Part shown: piece after piece, positions 25,011-34,311 of the stretch
Numbering within the stretch: the stretch's first letter is position 1
How the letters are laid out: every line of letters begins with the position of its first letter
NCBI RefSeq assembly: GCF_041435015.1
Contig: NZ_CP107989.1
Location: forward strand, 3,162,001 to 3,226,000
Direction: 5' to 3'
Length of the DNA stretch: 64,000 bases
DNA from: Streptomyces canus
GTDB lineage: Bacteria; Actinomycetota; Actinomycetes; Streptomycetales; Streptomycetaceae
The notes under the pieces: generated by a model
The model's database searches: none
What the model was told of the DNA's origin: nothing
The model's input: the letters and a program-made list of their open reading frames with translations, nothing else
Program-made: the position numbers and the translations under genes

Positions 25011-26671
25011 GCGACGGTCGCCGCGTCGGCGGGAGTCGAGCGGGTGAGGTACTGCGGCACGGGGGTGTCGTCCTTGCCGGTGTCGCGGACCAGGCCGTAG
25101 CGCTTGACGCCCTGGTCGGGACCGGTGGTGATGTCCTTCTCCGCCGCGTCCCAGCTGGACGGGAAGACGCTGAGGCCGTAGTCGGCGCCGCGTTCGTTGA
25201 CCGTGAGGGTGACGCTGCCGTCGAGGTAGAAGTACTCGTTCTGCCACATCTGCTGGGTGCCGGCGGGCAGGACGGTGTAGCCGATGGTGGCGCTGCCCAT
25301 GCCGGTGGCGGTGCTGTCGGTGGCGCTGACGGGGTCGTCCATACGGCGCCCGCCGCCCGAGGCGACGTGGAAGAGCTCGCCCCTCAGGCCGGTCCAGGAC
25401 GGCATGACGAGGCCGCCGGCCCGGTACTGCGGCGAGATCTGCCAGCGGACGAGGACATAGCCCTTGCCGGTGAGCGTGACGCTGTCCCCGCGGTGGTTCA
25501 TGACGGCGTGCGCCCCGCCGGTGCTGGTGACGCCGGTCTCGGGCCGGTGCGGCAGCGCGGCGGGCGGGGTGTCGGGGTCCGGGGCCCGGTCGACGGCGTC
25601 GACGACGCTGCCGTAGCGGGCGGTCCTGGTCGGTGTCACCGAAGGCGACGGCGAAGGGGAAGGGGACGGCGACGGGGAGACCGACGGGGTGTCCACCACG
25701 GGCGGCGGCCGATGCGTGCTCGCCGCCGTGGGCGAGACCGCCACCCGCGGCGGCGGGGCGTCCGGGGTCTGCGTGACGACGTACGCCCCGCCCGCGACGA
25801 TCGTCGCCCCCGCGGTGGCCGCGACGACGGGCTGGGTGAGGGCGCTCATCACCTTGGCGGACCAGCTGACGGACGCGACCGTGGCGGTGGCGGCCGCGGC
25901 CGTCTTTCCCCCGAGGGCCAGCGAGAGGGTGAAGCCGACCGGGACCGGCACCAGCGCGATCCCGACGAGCAGCCGCTCCGGCGGTACGACGGACTCGCGG
26001 GTGTCTCCGCAGTAGCCGCAGCCGCGGATGTGCCGGGCCAGCCGCTTGCGCCAGACCGAGTCGGGGCGGCCGTTCCAGCGGGCGGTCAGTTCGCGCAGGC
26101 CGGGACAGGCCCCGTCAAGGGCGCGGACGATGCCCCGGGAGGTCTCCAGGCGCTCCTTCATGCGCTGGACGCGTACGGCGGCGTGCTGCCTGCTGATGCC
26201 GACGGCGGCGGCCAGTTCCCGTCGGGTGAGCTCGCCGGCGACCTCCAGCCACCACAGCGAGAGCAGTTGCCGGTCCTCGTCGTCGAGCCAGCGCACCGCC
26301 TCCGCGACCTCGCGCCGCTGCCCCTCCAACTGGAGCCGCAGGACGGTGAGTTCGGCGAAGTCGGCGGCTCCGCCCGTGGCCGACTCGTCCAGCGGGGCGG
26401 GGGTCCTGCGACGGGCCCGGTCCCGTATCTGCCGCATGGCGATGGCGACCAGCCAGGACCGGAAGCTGTCCGGGTCGCGCAGGCTGCCGAGGTTGTCGAC
26501 GGCCCGCAGCATGGTCTCCTGGACGACGTCGTCGACATCGGCGTGGCCGTTCAGGGCGCGGCCGACGATGTTGTACACCAGTGGCAGCCAGCCTTCGACG
26601 AGCTCGTCGAGCGCCCGCCGGTCGCCGTCCTGCGCCGCCGCGATGGTGTCGCGCCATTGCCGCGTGTCCAC
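24983..26671 (-). CDS. ECF sigma factor fused to zinc-finger, transmembrane and extracytoplasmic domains
   Basis: 562 residues from GTG 26671 (AAAGGA four bases upstream). Region sigma-2 (about 20-90, with ADVDDVVQETMLRA and SFRSWLVAIAMRQIRDRAR) and sigma-4 (about 120-180, LTRRELAAAVGISRQHAAV) are intact. Next comes H214-x3-C218-x2-C221, the zinc signature of anti-sigma (ZAS) domains, then membrane spans near 244-262 and 290-308, a Ser/Pro-repeat linker and a roughly 190-residue outer domain rich in Gly, Thr and aromatics. Sigma factor, its inhibitor and a cell-surface sensor are thus probably one polypeptide. Some actinobacterial ECF groups have such tails. Target genes unknown; the serine hydrolase is divergent from it. 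Confidence 0.85.
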   Translation of the reverse strand: MDTRQWRDTIAAAQDGDRRALDELVEGWLPLVYNIVGRALNGHADVDDVVQETMLRAVDNLGSLRDPDSFRSWLVAIAMRQIRDRARRRTPAPLDESATGGAADFAELTVLRLQLEGQRREVAEAVRWLDDEDRQLLSLWWLEVAGELTRRELAAAVGISRQHAAVRVQRMKERLETSRGIVRALDGACPGLRELTARWNGRPDSVWRKRLARHIRGCGYCGDTRESVVPPERLLVGIALVPVPVGFTLSLALGGKTAAAATATVASVSWSAKVMSALTQPVVAATAGATIVAGGAYVVTQTPDAPPPRVAVSPTAASTHRPPPVVDTPSVSPSPSPSPSPSPSVTPTRTARYGSVVDAVDRAPDPDTPPAALPHRPETGVTSTGGAHAVMNHRGDSVTLTGKGYVLVRWQISPQYRAGGLVMPSWTGLRGELFHVASGGGRRMDDPVSATDSTATGMGSATIGYTVLPAGTQQMWQNEYFYLDGSVTLTVNERGADYGLSVFPSSWDAAEKDITTGPDQGVKRYGLVRDTGKDDTPVPQYLTRSTPADAATVAQESRVSAP

Positions 26672-26894
26672 GTGGTCCTTTCCGGCCGGTGCCCCTCGTG
26701 CGTGGAGACGGAGTGAAGGGCTCCGCGATAACACTTTTTCGCCCCCCCTAGGGGGCCTCCCCCACAACTCCCCTAAAGACAGCGGGAGTTGCTCAGGGTT
26801 CCGCCAGGGGTCGGGCCCTCCTCACCGACGATCCCGTCACCTCTGCAGCACCGCAGGATGATCACACACATCCCACACCCCCAGGAGCCGACTC

Positions 26895-28028
26895 GTGCGT
26901 GACCTTCGTCGCAGAAGCATCCTCGCCGGCGCTCTCGCCGTGCCCCTGACCGCCGGCCTGCCGACCTCGTCGGCGAGCGCGCACAGCGCCTGCGCGCCGG
27001 ACGGCGAGGCACTGCGCTCGGCGCTCGCGGGGCTCCCCGATGCGGATGCCACCGCGGCCCTGGTCCGGGTCGGCGGCACCGGCGGGAGCTGGCGCGGCAG
27101 CTCGGGTGTGCACGACCTGGAGAGCGGGCGGCCCGCCGATCCGGACGCGCGGTTCCGGGCCGGTTCGACGACGAAGGTGGTCACGGCGGCGACCGTACTG
27201 CGCCTGGTTTCCGAGGGACGGATCGACCTGAACACTCCGGTCCAGCGCTACCTGCCCGGCATCCTGAGCGCGCGGTTCCGGCCGGTCACCGTACGGCACC
27301 TGCTCAACCACACCAGCGGCATCCCGGCGGGCGACGGTCTGGGCGACACCTTCGAGGAGGTGTACGCCCACCGCTTCGACACCCTCACCCCTCAGCGGGT
27401 CGCCGCGTCCGCGGGCGCGAAGCAGCCGGAGTTCTGCCCGGGGAGGCAGCAGCACTACCTCAACATCAACTACACCTTCCTCGGCCTGCTGATCGAGAGG
27501 GTGACCGGGCGGTCGTACGCCGCCGAGGCCGCCCGGCTGGTGCTGGCGCCGGCCAGGATGCGGGACACGTACTTCCCGGGCACCGACCCGCGCGTCCTCG
27601 GCCCGCACAACCGGGGCTACCAGGCGGTGAAGCGGGCCGACGGGACGACGGAGTTCGTGGACGTCACGGAGTGGAACCAGGCGGACCGGTTCGCGGCCGG
27701 GGACATGATCTCCACGATCGCGGACCTGGAGCGGCTGCTCACCGGCCTCTTCCGGGGCCGGATCGTCGAATGGCCGCAGCTGAAGGAGGTGTTCTCGGTC
27801 CCGTCGGGCATCACCGGCGCGAGTTACAGCGCGGGCGGCCTCCAGCGCTTCGAGTCCGACGGGAAGGTCTACTGGGTCAAGTCGGGCGGCCGGTACGGCT
27901 ACAACTCGGCGATCGCCGCCACCCGCGACCTGAGCCGGACCCTCGTCTACTCGGTCAACTCCACCGACGCGAAGAGCGAGGACGCGAACCCGGTCGTCGT
28001 CCGGATCATCACGGCCGCGCTCAAGTAG
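26895..28028 (+). CDS. Secreted serine hydrolase, beta-lactamase/DD-peptidase family
   Basis: 377 residues from GTG 26895 (AGGAG nine bases upstream). It has a signal peptide with an RRRS start, possibly Tat, and an ASA-H cleavage region. The class C/DD-peptidase motifs are S-x-x-K in GSTTKVV (about Ser98), Y-x-N in YLNINYTFLG and K-S-G in WVKSGGRYGYN. It probably acts outside the cell as a D-alanyl-D-alanine carboxypeptidase, esterase or beta-lactamase-like hydrolase. It starts divergently from the membrane-linked sigma factor, a plausible regulator of a cell-wall enzyme. The last 8 bp overlap the next convergent gene. Confidence 0.87.
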   Translation: MRDLRRRSILAGALAVPLTAGLPTSSASAHSACAPDGEALRSALAGLPDADATAALVRVGGTGGSWRGSSGVHDLESGRPADPDARFRAGSTTKVVTAATVLRLVSEGRIDLNTPVQRYLPGILSARFRPVTVRHLLNHTSGIPAGDGLGDTFEEVYAHRFDTLTPQRVAASAGAKQPEFCPGRQQHYLNINYTFLGLLIERVTGRSYAAEAARLVLAPARMRDTYFPGTDPRVLGPHNRGYQAVKRADGTTEFVDVTEWNQADRFAAGDMISTIADLERLLTGLFRGRIVEWPQLKEVFSVPSGITGASYSAGGLQRFESDGKVYWVKSGGRYGYNSAIAATRDLSRTLVYSVNSTDAKSEDANPVVVRIITAALK

Positions 28029-28548
28029 CGGGCACAGCCGGGGGGTTGTGCGTGGGGTTGTGCGGAGTGAGCGCCTCCAGCCGCTTGATCCTCCTCCGTA
28101 CGACGTACAGCGGGAGCACCCCGAACACCCCGAACGCCATGTCGATCACGGTCCACCAGAACGGGATCCCCCGGATCGGTCCGCAGATCAGGGCGAGCGG
28201 GACGATCCCGGCGCAGGCGATCATGCCGAACTCGACGACCCAGATGTTGCGGACCGGGTCGCGGTAGGGGCCGTAGAAGGCGACCGCGATGACCAGGTGG
28301 GCGAAGGCCAGCCAGTCCGTGCCGTAAAGGAGGAAGGGGTAGTCGGAGTCGGCGGTGTCGAGCCCGCGCCGGACGCGAGCGATCCAGTCCGTCAGGGCGT
28401 CCGGCGCGGGAAGGTACCGCAGCACGTCCTCGGTCCAGCGCAGTTCGTGGACCAGCGGGAAGGCGGTGGCACCGCTGAGCACCAAGCAGACGACGAAGAA
28501 GACCAGCCATGCGCGGATGCCCCTGAGTTGGGCGGCTCTGTCGCTCAT
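28021..28548 (-). CDS. Conserved integral membrane protein
   Basis: 175 residues with four membrane spans (about 12-30, 80-98, 105-125, 130-150) and a basic tail after VVRRRIKRL. The segments YGTDWLAFAHLVIA and FYGPYRDPVRNIWVVEFG are conserved-looking but I do not recognise a characterised family. The C-terminus is rich in Pro, His and Asn. It is convergent with the serine hydrolase. Confidence 0.75.
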   Translation of the reverse strand: MSDRAAQLRGIRAWLVFFVVCLVLSGATAFPLVHELRWTEDVLRYLPAPDALTDWIARVRRGLDTADSDYPFLLYGTDWLAFAHLVIAVAFYGPYRDPVRNIWVVEFGMIACAGIVPLALICGPIRGIPFWWTVIDMAFGVFGVLPLYVVRRRIKRLEALTPHNPTHNPPAVPAT

Positions 28549-28608
28549 GGCAGCAGCGTACGCCTGGAATTGAACATGTTCAAAACAGTAGGACCGCGGG
28601 GCCCGAGG

Positions 28609-29034
28609 TCAGGACGCCGCCGCCGTCTCGGCCAGCTTCTGGAACTCGCCCAGGTCGTAGTTGGCGAGCGTCGAGTCCAGGTTGGTCAGCGCGCCGAGGT
28701 GCTCGATGAACCCCTTGGGGTCGTACTCGATCTGCAGCGTCACTCGGCTCGTGGTGTCAGTGAGCCGGTGGAAGGTGACGACGCCCGCGTGGTGAACCCC
28801 CTCCACCGTGCGCCAGGCGATGCGGTCCTCGGCAATGACCTCGGTGAGCTCGGCGACGAAGTTCTTGTCGGCGCCGGGCAGTTGCAGTTGCCAGGCGAAG
28901 CGGCGCTCGTCCAGCGGCTCCACCAGGCGTACGTGGCTCAGAAAGGTCGGCCACCGGGTCACGTCGCTCCACAGGGCCCATGCGACAGCGACGGGAGCCT
29001 CGATATCGACCGTTTCCACGAGGGACGCGGACAT
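28609..29034 (-). CDS. SRPBCC-family (START-like) ligand-binding protein
   Basis: 141 residues with the polyketide-cyclase/dehydrase fold: VETVDIEAPVAVAWALWSDV at the start and a C-terminal helix ending LGEFQKLAE. AAGGAGAGG lies directly before the ATG at 29034. These proteins hold hydrophobic ligands in a helix-grip pocket; the ligand is unknown. It is divergent from the ABC exporter and two-component operon across a 231-bp region with a large perfect dyad. Confidence 0.82.
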   Translation of the reverse strand: MSASLVETVDIEAPVAVAWALWSDVTRWPTFLSHVRLVEPLDERRFAWQLQLPGADKNFVAELTEVIAEDRIAWRTVEGVHHAGVVTFHRLTDTTSRVTLQIEYDPKGFIEHLGALTNLDSTLANYDLGEFQKLAETAAAS

Positions 29035-29118
29035 GCGGTACCTCTCCTTCCGATCAGCCGGGGGGCCGGCTCGACGGTTGCGGTGCGAAGCGGATACCCC
29101 CGCCGGGGCGGCACACAC

Positions 29119-29150
29119 GGTCCGGGTGGTACCCCGGTACCACCCGGACC
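29119..29150. promoter_or_regulatory. Perfect 14-bp-arm dyad in a divergent promoter region
   Basis: GGTCCGGGTGGTAC (29119-29132), CCCG, then GTACCACCCGGACC (29137-29150): a 32-bp element with perfectly complementary arms. It is 85 bp from the SRPBCC start and 116 bp from the ABC ATPase start. Lying between two divergent starts, it is not a terminator for either. It is a candidate operator, perhaps for the LuxR-type response regulator of this operon. Confidence 0.7.
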
Positions 29151-29265
29151 CCGAAGATTCCCCCACGGTCCCAGAGTCCTGACCTGTGGCGCTCCTAACG
29201 TCGGAGACAGACACCGCGGCGCCTTCGCCGACGGGTCCGAGCCCAGGCAGGAAAGGCCCCTCACC

Positions 29266-30195
29266 ATGATCGAAGCGCGTGAACTGACCAAGCGGTACGG
29301 CGACAAGACCGTCGTCGACCACCTGAGCTTCACCGTCAGGCCCGGCGAGGTGACCGGCTTCCTCGGTCCCAACGGCGCGGGCAAGTCGACGACGATGCGC
29401 ATGATCGTCGGCCTGGACGCCCCCACCGAGGGCGCGGTCACCGTGGGCGGCCGTTCCTACGCCAGTCAGGCAGCGCCCCTGCACGAGGTCGGCACGCTGC
29501 TGGAGGCCAAGTCCGTCCACCCCGGGCGCAGCGCGTTCAACCACCTGATGGCGCTCGCGTACACCCACGGCATTCCGCGCCGCCGGGTGGACGAGGTGAT
29601 CGAGCTGGCGGGCCTGACCAGCGTGGCCGGCAAGCGGGTGGGCGCCTTCTCGCTCGGTATGGGACAGCGGCTCGGCATCGCCGCGGCCCTGCTCGGCGAC
29701 CCGGCGGTCGTCATGCTCGACGAACCGGTCAACGGCCTCGACCCGGAAGGCGTGTTGTGGGTGCGTAACCTTCTGCGCCGGCTGGCGGACGAGGGCCGGG
29801 CCGTGATGCTGTCCTCGCACCTGATGAGCGAGACCGCGCTGATCGCCGACCACCTGGTGATCATCGGACGCGGCCGGCTGCTCGCCGACACCACGGTCGA
29901 CGGCTTCACCCGTGAGGCTAGCGGCGGCGGCGTGAAGGTCGCCACCGCCGAGGCAGCGAGGCTGCGCTCGCTGCTGGCCGGCCCCGATGTCACGGTCAGC
30001 TCCTCCAGCGCCGAAGAGCTGCTGGTCACCGGACGCGACGCGCGTGAGATCGGGGCGATCGCCGCCCGGCACGGAGTGGCGCTGCACGAACTCACCCCAC
30101 AGACCGTCTCCCTGGAGGAGGCGTTCATGGACCTCACCCGCGATGTCGTCGAGTACCAGAGCGCTCCGGCCGGCACCGAACGAAAGGCCGCCTGA
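29266..30195 (+). CDS. ABC transporter ATPase, drug/lipid exporter type
   Basis: 309 residues with Walker A GPNGAGKST, signature FSLGMGQRLGIAAAL, Walker B VVMLDEPVNGLD and H-switch SSHLMSE. The signature FSLGMGQR is the form seen in bacitracin/lantibiotic and drug-type ABC-2 exporters. AGGAAAGG lies upstream of the ATG. Its stop overlaps the permease start (TGATG). With the permease and the following histidine kinase and regulator it forms a four-gene operon typical of self-regulated peptide or drug efflux. Confidence 0.9.
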   Translation: MIEARELTKRYGDKTVVDHLSFTVRPGEVTGFLGPNGAGKSTTMRMIVGLDAPTEGAVTVGGRSYASQAAPLHEVGTLLEAKSVHPGRSAFNHLMALAYTHGIPRRRVDEVIELAGLTSVAGKRVGAFSLGMGQRLGIAAALLGDPAVVMLDEPVNGLDPEGVLWVRNLLRRLADEGRAVMLSSHLMSETALIADHLVIIGRGRLLADTTVDGFTREASGGGVKVATAEAARLRSLLAGPDVTVSSSSAEELLVTGRDAREIGAIAARHGVALHELTPQTVSLEEAFMDLTRDVVEYQSAPAGTERKAA

Positions 30196-31031
30196 TGACC
30201 GTCACCAGCCTTGCCCCCGCTCCTGCCCGCACGACGGAATACAAGGTCACCGGTGTCCGGGTGCTGCGCTCGGAGTGGGCCAAGTTCTGGTCACTGCGCT
30301 CCAGTTGGATCACCCTGGGTGTCGCCGTGTTCCTGCTGGTCCTGTTCGGGACGATCGCCTCCTACACCTACAGTCCCGACGCCGCCGGGACCGGCGGACC
30401 GGGCCCGGGAGGCGGCAGCGGTGACAGTACCGCGGTGAGCCTGGCCCTGACCGGTGTCCCATTCGCCTCGCTGGCCATCGGTGTGCTCGGAGTGCTGCTG
30501 TCGGCCGGCGAGTACAGCACCGGCATGATCCGCTCGACGCTCACCGCCGTACCACGTCGGCTGCCCGTCCTGTGGTCGAAGGCCGCCGTGATCGGCCCGG
30601 TCGCCCTGGTCCTCAGCACCGTCGGCGCCCTGGCCGCCTTCCTGCTGGGAACCCCGGGCCTGGACGGCGAGAAGATCGCCTTGTCCCTGGGCGACGACGG
30701 TGTCCTGCGCAGCCTGGCCGGCGCCGGTGTCTACCTCGGCCTGGTCGCCGTGTTCGGCGTGGCCCTGGGCGTACTGATCCGTTCCTCCGCCGGAGCCATC
30801 GCGGCCCTGGTCGGCATCCTGCTCATCCTGCCCGGCCTGGCCTTGCTGCTGCCCGACTCGCTGTACGACAGCATCAACCCCTACTTCCCCGGCAACGCGG
30901 GCTCGGCCGTCTACGCCCTGCACCAGTCCTCCGACGCTCTCTCCCCCGGCGCGGGCCTGGCGGTGTTCGCGGGATGGGTGGCCCTGACCCTGGCCGGGGC
31001 GGCCTTCCGGCTCGTGAAGTCCGACGCCTGA
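30195..31031 (+). CDS. ABC-2 type permease
   Basis: 278 residues with six membrane spans. The first follows the RSEWAKFWSLRSSWITLG segment that is diagnostic of ABC-2 permeases coupled to a separate ATPase. A glycine-rich outer loop (AGTGGPGPGGGSGDS) lies between spans 1 and 2. It starts within the ATPase stop codon. Substrate unknown. Confidence 0.88.
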   Translation: MTVTSLAPAPARTTEYKVTGVRVLRSEWAKFWSLRSSWITLGVAVFLLVLFGTIASYTYSPDAAGTGGPGPGGGSGDSTAVSLALTGVPFASLAIGVLGVLLSAGEYSTGMIRSTLTAVPRRLPVLWSKAAVIGPVALVLSTVGALAAFLLGTPGLDGEKIALSLGDDGVLRSLAGAGVYLGLVAVFGVALGVLIRSSAGAIAALVGILLILPGLALLLPDSLYDSINPYFPGNAGSAVYALHQSSDALSPGAGLAVFAGWVALTLAGAAFRLVKSDA

Positions 31032-31047
31032 CCCGGGCACGGGGACA

Positions 31048-32406
31048 ATGGTGTCCATGACCGCGCACCGTGCCGCAGCCGCCGCGGACCCGGACCGTGG
31101 GGCGGCGGCCCCGCCGTCCCCCGGATACGACGCGGCGTGGGCGCACCCGCTCCTGGGCCGTATCCTGCGCGACCGGAGCCGCCTCCAGCGGCTGGACCGC
31201 CGGTATCCGTGGCTGCTCGACACCGCGACGGTGCTGGCCGTCACGCTGTTGAGCCTCCCGGTCCTGCTCCGGGGCACCGGCACCTCCCCCTTCGGGGAGA
31301 CCGAAATCCGTGACGTGCCGTCCGGTGTCCTGGTCGCCTGCGTCGCCGCGGTCGTCGTTCCGCTGTGGTGGCGCCGCAGGGCCCCTGCCGTCACGTACTT
31401 CGTGATCATGTCGGCGTCCCTCGTCCAGTGGTCGCTGGGGGTCTGGCTGCCGACCGGCTTCGCCGCGCTCATCGCCCTGTACACCGTGGCCCGGACCGCA
31501 GCACTGCGGGTGCTGGGCTGGGCTGCCGCGCTGACCGTGGTCGTGCCGGTGCTGGCGGTCTCCGTCCTGGTACCGATGGAGCATCCGCTGCTCAGCCTCT
31601 TCTTCCTGCTGGGCACGGCGACGGCGGCCGTCGCCACCGGCCTGACCCTGCGCATCCGTCAGATGTATCTGGCGGCGCTGGAGGACCGCGCCCGGCGCCT
31701 GGAGATCGAGCACGAGCAACGCGTCCTGCTCACCGCCGCCGCCGAGCGCTCCCGGGTCGCCCGCGAGATGCACGACATCGTCGGCCACAACCTCTCCGTC
31801 ATGGTCAGCGTCGCGGACGGCGCCGCGATCCTCGCCGCCAACCGGAACGAACGGTCCGCCGACGCCCTGCGCATCCTCGGCGACACCGGCCGCCAGGCCA
31901 TGAGTGAACTGCGCCGCGTGCTGGGCGTCCTGCGCGAGGAGCGGGGACCTGACGAAGACGCGCGACCGCTCAGCCCGCAGCCCGGCATCCGCGACCTGGA
32001 CCCCCTTCTCGCGCGGGTGCGGGCGGCGGGCCTGCCGGTCACCTACCGGACCGTGGGCGACCTCGACGCACTGAGCAGCGGCGTACAGCTCACCGTGTAC
32101 CGCATCGTCCAGGAGTCGCTGACCAACTCCCTCAAGCACGCGGGGTCCGGCACGTCCGCCGAGGTCACCCTCGCCGCCGGGGCGCGAGACGTACGCGTCG
32201 AGGTCGCCGACACCGGCACACCGCCGGGCGCACCCGCGCCGGGGAAGCCGCAAACCCGCGGCGACGGCCCCGGTCACGGCCTCGTCGGCATCCGCCAGCG
32301 GGCCGCCATGTACGGCGGCACCGTCATCATCGGCCCACGCGACACCGGCCACGGCTGGCTCGTGGACGTCGTGCTCGACGTACCACCGGGAGATCCCCTG
32401 CCATGA
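31048..32406 (+). CDS. Sensor histidine kinase, NarL/DesK (HisKA_3) type
   Basis: 452 residues from ATG 31048; ATG 31057 is equally possible. About five membrane spans occupy residues 65-205, followed by the phosphoacceptor helix with His in REMHDIVGHNLSVMV and an HATPase with the N box ESLTNSLKHA and G box GHGLVGIRQR. There is little extracellular sequence, so it probably senses within the membrane or through the ABC exporter. It is 16 bp after the permease and its stop overlaps the response-regulator start. Confidence 0.92.
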   Translation: MVSMTAHRAAAAADPDRGAAAPPSPGYDAAWAHPLLGRILRDRSRLQRLDRRYPWLLDTATVLAVTLLSLPVLLRGTGTSPFGETEIRDVPSGVLVACVAAVVVPLWWRRRAPAVTYFVIMSASLVQWSLGVWLPTGFAALIALYTVARTAALRVLGWAAALTVVVPVLAVSVLVPMEHPLLSLFFLLGTATAAVATGLTLRIRQMYLAALEDRARRLEIEHEQRVLLTAAAERSRVAREMHDIVGHNLSVMVSVADGAAILAANRNERSADALRILGDTGRQAMSELRRVLGVLREERGPDEDARPLSPQPGIRDLDPLLARVRAAGLPVTYRTVGDLDALSSGVQLTVYRIVQESLTNSLKHAGSGTSAEVTLAAGARDVRVEVADTGTPPGAPAPGKPQTRGDGPGHGLVGIRQRAAMYGGTVIIGPRDTGHGWLVDVVLDVPPGDPLP

Positions 32407-33071
32407 CCACCGTCCTCGTCGCCGACGACCAGCCCCTGCAGCGCATGGGCGTCCGCATGCTCCTGGAGGGCACCCCGGGCCTGGACCCGGTCGGCGAGGC
32501 CGAGCACGGCGCCGAGGCCGTCCGCTTGGCCGCCGAACTCCGCCCCGACGTCGTCCTCATGGACATCCGCATGCCCGGCATGGACGGCATCGAGGCCACC
32601 CGCCGCATCACCGCCACCGGCGGCCGCACCCGCGTCCTGATCGTCACCACCTTCGACCTGGACGAGTACGCCTACGAAGGCCTGCGGGCAGGTGCCAGCG
32701 GCTTCCTGCTCAAGGACGCCCGCCCGGAGGAACTCGTCGCCGGCATCCACGCGGTCGCCACCGGCGACGCGGTCGTGGCCCCCCGCCTGACCCGCCGTCT
32801 CCTGGACGCCTACGCCCACCAGGTCCTCGCCCCGACCGACGCCACCGCCTCTGACGACCCCCGGCTCCGGACCCTCAGCGACCGCGAGCGCGAGGTCCTC
32901 GTCGCCATCGGGCACGGCTGGACGAACACGGAGATCGCCGAGCGGCTCGTGCTCACCGAGTCCACGGTGAAGAAGCACGTCGGCCGCGTCCTCGCCAAAC
33001 TCGGGGCCCGCGACCGCATCCAGGCCGTGATCACGGCGTACGACACCGGGCTGGTCAGAGCCAAGCCGTAG
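32403..33071 (+). CDS. Response regulator, LuxR/NarL family
   Basis: 222 residues. The receiver domain has the DD acidic pair near the start, the phosphoacceptor Asp54 in VLMDIRMPGMDG and Lys in GFLLKDARP. The C-terminal LuxR helix-turn-helix is LSDREREVLVAIGHGWTNTEIAERL. It is coupled to its kinase by a 4-bp ATGA overlap. It probably controls this operon; the perfect dyad at 29119-29150 is a candidate site. Confidence 0.94.
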   Translation: MTTVLVADDQPLQRMGVRMLLEGTPGLDPVGEAEHGAEAVRLAAELRPDVVLMDIRMPGMDGIEATRRITATGGRTRVLIVTTFDLDEYAYEGLRAGASGFLLKDARPEELVAGIHAVATGDAVVAPRLTRRLLDAYAHQVLAPTDATASDDPRLRTLSDREREVLVAIGHGWTNTEIAERLVLTESTVKKHVGRVLAKLGARDRIQAVITAYDTGLVRAKP

Positions 33072-33114
33072 CCCGGGGTGCCGGAGTTCCCCGTCACCAC
33101 GTCAGCCGCGGCGG

Positions 33115-34311
33115 TCACAACCCCACGATCACGTTCCACCGCTTCGCGTACTCCACCCGCTCCTTCGACGTGAGGTCCCGAGCGATCACGAGCCGCTCGC
33201 GCATTCGCGCGTCCGGGAAGATCAGGGGGTTCTCGGCGAGGGCGGCGGTGTCCTCGCCCTTCGACGCGGCCAGGACGTCCCGGGCGGCGGGGACGGGGCA
33301 GACGTAGTTGACCCAGGCGGCGAGTTCCGCGGCGGCCTCGGGGGCGTAGTAGTAGTCGATCAGGCGCTCCGCGTTGGTCTTGTGCAGGGCGCGGGCGGGG
33401 ATCATCAGGGAGTCCGACCAGAGCTCCGCGCCCTCCTCGGGGACGACGAAGCGGATGTCCGGGTTGTCGGCCTGAAGCTGGATCACGTCTCCTGAGTAGG
33501 CCTGACAGGCCAGGACGTCACCGGTGACGAGGTCCTTGGTGTAGTCGTTGCCGGTGAAGCGGCGGATCTGGCCGTTCCTGACGTACTTCTCGACCTGGTC
33601 GCAGACCTCGTCGAAGTCGTCCGCCGTCCACCGGGTGATGTCGACGCCGTTGCCCTGCATGAGCAGCGCGAAGGCCTCGTCGAGGCCGGAGAGCAGGGTG
33701 ACCCGGCCCTTCAGGTCGCTCGCCCAGAGGTCCTTCACATGGCGGATCTCGCGACCCAGCTTCCTGCGGTTGTACGCGATGCCGGTGATCCCCGACTGCC
33801 ACGGCACGGTGTACTCGCGGCCCGGGTCGAAGGCCGGTGAACGCAGGAGCGGGTCCAGGTACTTCGTGACGTTCGGCTGGTTCGCCCGGTCCATCTCCTG
33901 GACCCAACCGAGCCGTACGAACCGCGCGCACATCCAGTCGCTCATGACGATCAGATCGCGGCCGGTCTGCTGGTGGTTCATCAGCGCGGGGCTGATCTTG
34001 CCGAAGAACTCGTCGTTGTCGTTGATCTCCTCGACGTAGTCGACGGATATGCCGGTCCGCTTCCGGAAGGCGTCCAGCGTCGGCCGCTTCGTCGAGTCGT
34101 CGTCGTCCGTGTCGATGTAGAGCGGCCAGTTCGCCCAGGTCAGCCGCCTGTCGGTGGCGGAGCGATCGGTGACGGCGCGGTCGCTCGCGGCCACGTGCGC
34201 GGCGGGCACCCCGCACCCGGCGAGTCCGCCCAGCACCGCCCCGCCGCCGACCGCGCGCAGCAGAGTCCTACGGGAGAGCGGGGGCGTGTGCGGTATGAGG
34301 GGGAGAGGCAT
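33115..34311 (-). CDS. Second polyamine-binding lipoprotein, PotD-like, without its own permeases
   Basis: 398 residues from ATG 34311. It has a twin-arginine-like SRRTLLRAVGGG, a lipobox LAGC, and the PotD landmarks LTWANWPLYID, RTGISVDYVEEINDNDEFFGKI and IRRFTGNDYTKDL. The first potD gene (18320-19567) shares these landmarks. No permease or ATPase gene follows it. It is transcribed in the same direction as the ALDH 234 bp upstream. It could feed the PotABC importer 14 kb away with a different amine, or act as a sensor. Confidence 0.9.
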   Translation of the reverse strand: MPLPLIPHTPPLSRRTLLRAVGGGAVLGGLAGCGVPAAHVAASDRAVTDRSATDRRLTWANWPLYIDTDDDDSTKRPTLDAFRKRTGISVDYVEEINDNDEFFGKISPALMNHQQTGRDLIVMSDWMCARFVRLGWVQEMDRANQPNVTKYLDPLLRSPAFDPGREYTVPWQSGITGIAYNRRKLGREIRHVKDLWASDLKGRVTLLSGLDEAFALLMQGNGVDITRWTADDFDEVCDQVEKYVRNGQIRRFTGNDYTKDLVTGDVLACQAYSGDVIQLQADNPDIRFVVPEEGAELWSDSLMIPARALHKTNAERLIDYYYAPEAAAELAAWVNYVCPVPAARDVLAASKGEDTAALAENPLIFPDARMRERLVIARDLTSKERVEYAKRWNVIVGL

